From assembly GCA_937980285.1 (NCBI GenBank), contig CALJQI010000243.1, positions 1 to 7,076 of the forward strand: a stretch of 7,076 bases of DNA, read 5' to 3'. A program made the position numbers and the translations under genes. Below, in pieces: positions 4,267-7,076 of this stretch. The stretch comes from an uncultured Gammaproteobacteria bacterium. GTDB taxonomy: Bacteria; Pseudomonadota; Gammaproteobacteria; GCA-001735895. Every line of letters starts with the position of its first letter. Within the stretch, counting starts at the first letter, position 1. The notes beneath the pieces are model-generated. The model saw only the letters and a list, made by a program, of their open reading frames with translations, did not search any database and was not told where the DNA came from.

Positions 4267-6549
4267 ATGCCCCAATATGCATTAGCCATGGTGCTGGGAT
4301 CGTTGCTGGCGTATTACGGCAACGAGCTACCGGACCGCTTCTGGTCGGCATTGGTGCCGATGCTGTTATTGCTGGTTGTATACAACCCCCGATTTCGCCT
4401 GTTGTTGCTGATGGCGACCGCCTACTTATGGTCCGCCGCGCTGCTGCAACAGGATCTGGATCATCGGCTGCTGCAGGCTTACGACAATCGGGTGACGCTG
4501 CTGCGTGGCGTGGTAGCCGACCTGCCTGAAATCGATCCCGGCCGTATCCGCCTTTACCTGAAATCGCCCGAGATCGAGAATTATCCCGGCAGGCGGCCGC
4601 GTTTGCTGCGTTTGAACTGGTACCAGGAGGACATCGTTCCGCAAACCGGCGAGCGCTGGCAGTTCGAGGTAAAGTTGAAACAGCCCAGGGGCCTGATGAA
4701 TCCGGGCGCTTTCGACTTCGAGGCCTGGCAGTTCAGCCGCGGCATCGACGCTGGCGGCTATATTCGTTCTTCGCCGCGCAACGGTCGACTGGCGCAGGCG
4801 AATCCGCTGGATCCCGGTTACTGGCGAATGCGGCTGGCGTCGGCGATCGACCGTCTGTGCGCCGACTGTGCTCATGTTGGCCTGCTGAAGGCGCTTGCGC
4901 TAGGCTATCGCGGCGATATCAGGGGCGCGGATCGAGAGTTGCTGCAAGCCAGCGCCACCGCTCACTTGCTCGCCATCTCCGGATTGCATGTCGGCATGGT
5001 GTCGTTGCTGGTGTTTGCGCTCGGACGCGGCTGCTGGCGCATCGGATTCCGCCCGGCAGGGCTTAATCGCCTGCAAACGGCTTCCCTGATGGCGATCGTC
5101 GCGGCCTTCGTTTACGCCCTGCTGGCGGGGTTCAGCCTGCCGACGGTGCGAGCGCTGCTGATGCTGACGATCATGCTGACCGCGATGTTGCTCGGCAACC
5201 GCGTCAACCTGCTGCAGTCGCTATCGCTGGCGGTAATCGTCATTTTGCTTGTCGATCCCCGCGTGCTCGGTAGCAGTTCGTTCTGGTTGAGTGTATCGGC
5301 GCTGCTGGTGATCGCTTTCGTCCAGTTTCGCCTGCCGGCCCGAATGTGCTGGTGGCGGCAGTTGCTTGCCCTGCAGTGTTTTTTCTCGCTGTTGTTCATG
5401 CCGCTGGGTCTGCTCATTTTCGATCAGCTCAACCCCGCCGGATTCGTCGCCAATATCGTCGCCATTCCGCTGGTCAGTTTTATCCTGTTGCCGCTAATAC
5501 TGCTGGCATGCCTGCTGGCGCCGGCGCTACCGGCGGCGGCAGGGCTTTTGTTGCGGCTGGCTGACGCCGGACTAGAGCTGCTAATGGCCTACCTGGACCT
5601 GCTGATATCGGGCGGAATGTCGCCGCTGGCGGGCGTATATCCGGCTGCGATGATTCTACTGCTGCTATTGATTCTCGCATGGTTACTGCTGCCGTCGGGT
5701 CTCGGTTTGCGCGCAGCTGGCCTGCTCGCTATCTGCCTGCTGTTCGGCTGGCAGCCCGACAGGCCCCGCAACGGTGACTACGAGCTGCTTGTTTTCGATG
5801 TCGGCATGGGCACCTCGGCGCTGCTGCGTACCCGTCACCACAGCCTGGTATACGATTTCGGCCCGGGAAAAGCCGGAATCTTCAGTGCCGCCGACTGGGC
5901 GCTGTTGCCCGCCTTGCGCAAGTACGCCATCGATATGCCGGATCTGGCGATTGTCAGCCATGTCGATCAGGACCATAGCGGCGGGCTGCATCGATTGCTG
6001 GAAACGCATCCGCAATTGCCCCTGCTGTCGGGAACGCCCGCGGAACTGCATGCGCGCTTTGGACTGCGCCGCCGAGTCGCCTCCTGTCACGATTACCCGC
6101 GCTGGCGTTGGGACGGCGTCGATTTCAGCTTTATTTCCAGCCCGCAAGGCCCGTCCGATACCAACAATCGCTCCTGCGTTTTGATGATCAGCGGCCGTCA
6201 CCGGGTGCTGCTGCCGGGAGATATCGAATCGGCGCGCGAATACAGCCTGGTGAAGACGCATGGCGACACATTGCGCGCGGATGTATTGCTGGCGCCGCAC
6301 CATGGCAGCGATACCTCTTCCAGCCGCCGTTTCATCGAGCAGGTTTCGCCGCGCCATGTCATATTTACCCTGTCGCGCGGTAACCGCTGGGGTTTTCCGT
6401 CTCCGCGGGTTCTGTCGCGTTATGCCGGCGCCGGCGTGGCGCAATACAGGAGCGATCGTGACGGCGCGATCACGGTTGTCAGTGCCGCCGACGGGCTGTC
6501 CGTCGGCAGTGCGAGAAAACCCGCGAAGCGGATCTGGCGGCGATGGTAA
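4267..6549 (+). CDS. comEC: DNA internalization-related competence protein ComEC/Rec2
   Basis: This 760-residue protein has the full architecture of ComEC, the inner-membrane channel that passes single-stranded DNA into the cytoplasm during natural transformation. Residues 1-60 hold the first helices. About 70-180 form the DUF4131/OB-fold-like periplasmic part (RVTLLRGVVADLP, MNPGAFDFEAWQFSRGI). About 205-480 form the Competence domain, with ALALGYRGDIRGADRELLQA and the signature LLAISGLHVGMVS (234-246), followed by many membrane helices. The C-terminal part (from about 505) is a metallo-beta-lactamase-like domain: LLVFDVGMG (507-515), SHVDQDHSGG (564-573), LLPGDIE (648-654), LAPHHGS (675-681) and SRGNRWGFPSPRVLSRY (703-719). 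It ends in a basic tail, KPAKRIWRRW. One departure is DVGMG where most relatives have DVGQG. The start ATG has AGGGA at 4258-4262, 4 nt upstream. The reading frame is intact, so uptake capacity is possible, but pilus and ComEA genes are not in view. Confidence 0.95.
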   Translation: MPQYALAMVLGSLLAYYGNELPDRFWSALVPMLLLLVVYNPRFRLLLLMATAYLWSAALLQQDLDHRLLQAYDNRVTLLRGVVADLPEIDPGRIRLYLKSPEIENYPGRRPRLLRLNWYQEDIVPQTGERWQFEVKLKQPRGLMNPGAFDFEAWQFSRGIDAGGYIRSSPRNGRLAQANPLDPGYWRMRLASAIDRLCADCAHVGLLKALALGYRGDIRGADRELLQASATAHLLAISGLHVGMVSLLVFALGRGCWRIGFRPAGLNRLQTASLMAIVAAFVYALLAGFSLPTVRALLMLTIMLTAMLLGNRVNLLQSLSLAVIVILLVDPRVLGSSSFWLSVSALLVIAFVQFRLPARMCWWRQLLALQCFFSLLFMPLGLLIFDQLNPAGFVANIVAIPLVSFILLPLILLACLLAPALPAAAGLLLRLADAGLELLMAYLDLLISGGMSPLAGVYPAAMILLLLLILAWLLLPSGLGLRAAGLLAICLLFGWQPDRPRNGDYELLVFDVGMGTSALLRTRHHSLVYDFGPGKAGIFSAADWALLPALRKYAIDMPDLAIVSHVDQDHSGGLHRLLETHPQLPLLSGTPAELHARFGLRRRVASCHDYPRWRWDGVDFSFISSPQGPSDTNNRSCVLMISGRHRVLLPGDIESAREYSLVKTHGDTLRADVLLAPHHGSDTSSSRRFIEQVSPRHVIFTLSRGNRWGFPSPRVLSRYAGAGVAQYRSDRDGAITVVSAADGLSVGSARKPAKRIWRRW

Positions 6550-6589
6550 AACGCCGCCTGTCACAGTATGATGTGCGGCATTTGATTTC

Positions 6590-6594
6590 GAGGA
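6590..6594 (+). promoter_or_regulatory. Ribosome binding site for the GTG start of the exbB-like gene
   Basis: GAGGA lies 6 nt before the GTG at 6601. The first residues after this GTG (YELVQAGGWLMIPILLCS) match the normal N-terminus of the family, so site and start agree. Confidence 0.7.
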
Positions 6595-6600
6595 CAAATC

Positions 6601-7076
6601 GTGTACGAACTGGTTCAGGCAGGTGGCTGGCTGATGATCCCGATTTTGCTGTGTTCCGTGATTGCCGCGGCCATCATCATCGAACGAACATGGACCCTGC
6701 GCCAAAAGAAGGTTATCCCGGCCAAGCTGTTGACCGGAATCTGGAAATTGCTCAACAACGATGCCCTCAACGATAAGCATATCGCCGAAATCGAATCCGG
6801 TTCGCCGCTCGGCAAGGTGCTCGCTGCCGGCCTCATAAACCGGCACCTTTCGCGCGACCTGATTCGCGAAAGCATCGAGGAAACCGGGCGTCACGTGGTG
6901 CACGAGATGGAGCGCTTCATGAACACGCTGGGCACCATATCGACGATAACGCCGCTACTGGGCCTGCTCGGCACCGTCATCGGCATGATTCGCGTGTTTA
7001 CCGCGATTACAGTAGTCGGCGTGGGTGACCCCGCGCAGCTGGCGGGCGGCATCTCGGAGGCCCTGATCACGACCGC
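6601..7076 (+). CDS. exbB: ExbB/TolQ/MotA-family proton channel protein (3' end outside window)
   Basis: The frame is open to the right edge; 158 full codons are visible out of an expected 200 or so. The family forms a proton-driven inner-membrane motor with an ExbD/TolR partner, coupling proton motive force to envelope work. TM1 lies at about 10-27 (WLMIPILLCSVIAAAIII), followed by ERTWTLRQKKVIP. A cytoplasmic part includes SPLGKVLAAGLINRHLSRD (68-86) and ESIEETGRHVVHEMERF (90-106). TM2 begins in NTLGTISTITPLLGLLGTVI (108-127), followed by GMIRVF; this is the strongest family signature. GGISEALITT (149-158) precedes the missing TM3. The start is GTG with GAGGA upstream. The gene begins 51 bases after the comEC stop, on the same strand. 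In this neighbourhood the gene is usually followed by exbD and lpxK, so it is likely a locus-specific ExbB paralogue rather than the TonB- or Tol-linked copy. The symbol is by family similarity. Confidence 0.9.
   Translation, partial: MYELVQAGGWLMIPILLCSVIAAAIIIERTWTLRQKKVIPAKLLTGIWKLLNNDALNDKHIAEIESGSPLGKVLAAGLINRHLSRDLIRESIEETGRHVVHEMERFMNTLGTISTITPLLGLLGTVIGMIRVFTAITVVGVGDPAQLAGGISEALITT

Noticed and set aside
6550..6600. A promoter or terminator between comEC and the exbB-like gene (TATGAT at 6567; GCCGC 6553-6557 with GCGGC 6575-6579)
   Set aside because: The -10-like box has no reasonable -35 at 16-18 bases, and the 5-bp stem has a 17-base loop; the gene can be read through from comEC.
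5683..6903. A 406-codon open frame on the minus strand opposite comEC and the start of the exbB-like gene
   Set aside because: It runs antisense to well-supported coding sequence, has a composition full of R, Q, A and H typical of a reversed GC-rich gene, and shows no domain or ribosome binding site.

Overview
The window reads as chromosomal core DNA of a gammaproteobacterium. It is moderately GC-rich, has no mobile elements, RNA genes or CRISPR arrays, and is packed with cell-envelope genes. The order lolC/E-type permease, lolD, DUF2062 protein, comEC, exbB-like gene resembles the lolCDE - DUF2062 - comEC - exbB - exbD - lpxK neighbourhood I know from Pseudomonas and relatives. Genus cannot be assigned from the sequence alone.

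Left part (1-890, minus strand): two exported proteins in tandem. A small BamE/SmpA-like periplasmic or lipid-anchored protein comes first. After an 80-base leader with competing inverted repeats comes a secreted rhodanese-like protein whose C-terminal part lies outside the window. A good extended -10 sigma70-type promoter (914-941) points at this pair.

Centre left (1036-2979, plus strand): a LolC/LolE-family permease and the ATPase LolD, which extract lipoproteins from the inner membrane and pass them to LolA. The second permease gene that usually follows lolD is absent, so this may be a single-permease (LolF-like) transporter.

Centre (3028-4187, minus strand): a DUF2062 membrane protein and an unrecognised polytopic membrane protein whose start overlaps the DUF2062 stop as GTGA. 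This pair converges on lolD and diverges from comEC. Its likely promoter lies so close to the DUF2062 ATG that the mRNA may be almost leaderless.

Right part (4267-7076, plus strand): a full-length ComEC/Rec2 DNA-uptake channel with its metallo-beta-lactamase-like domain, then the first 158 codons of an ExbB/TolQ-family proton-channel subunit running off the edge. The three sections share an envelope theme: lipoprotein sorting, DNA import and proton-motive-force coupling. No obviously new multi-gene system is visible. The best leads are the DUF2062-linked membrane protein, the missing second Lol permease and the leader between the two left-hand genes.
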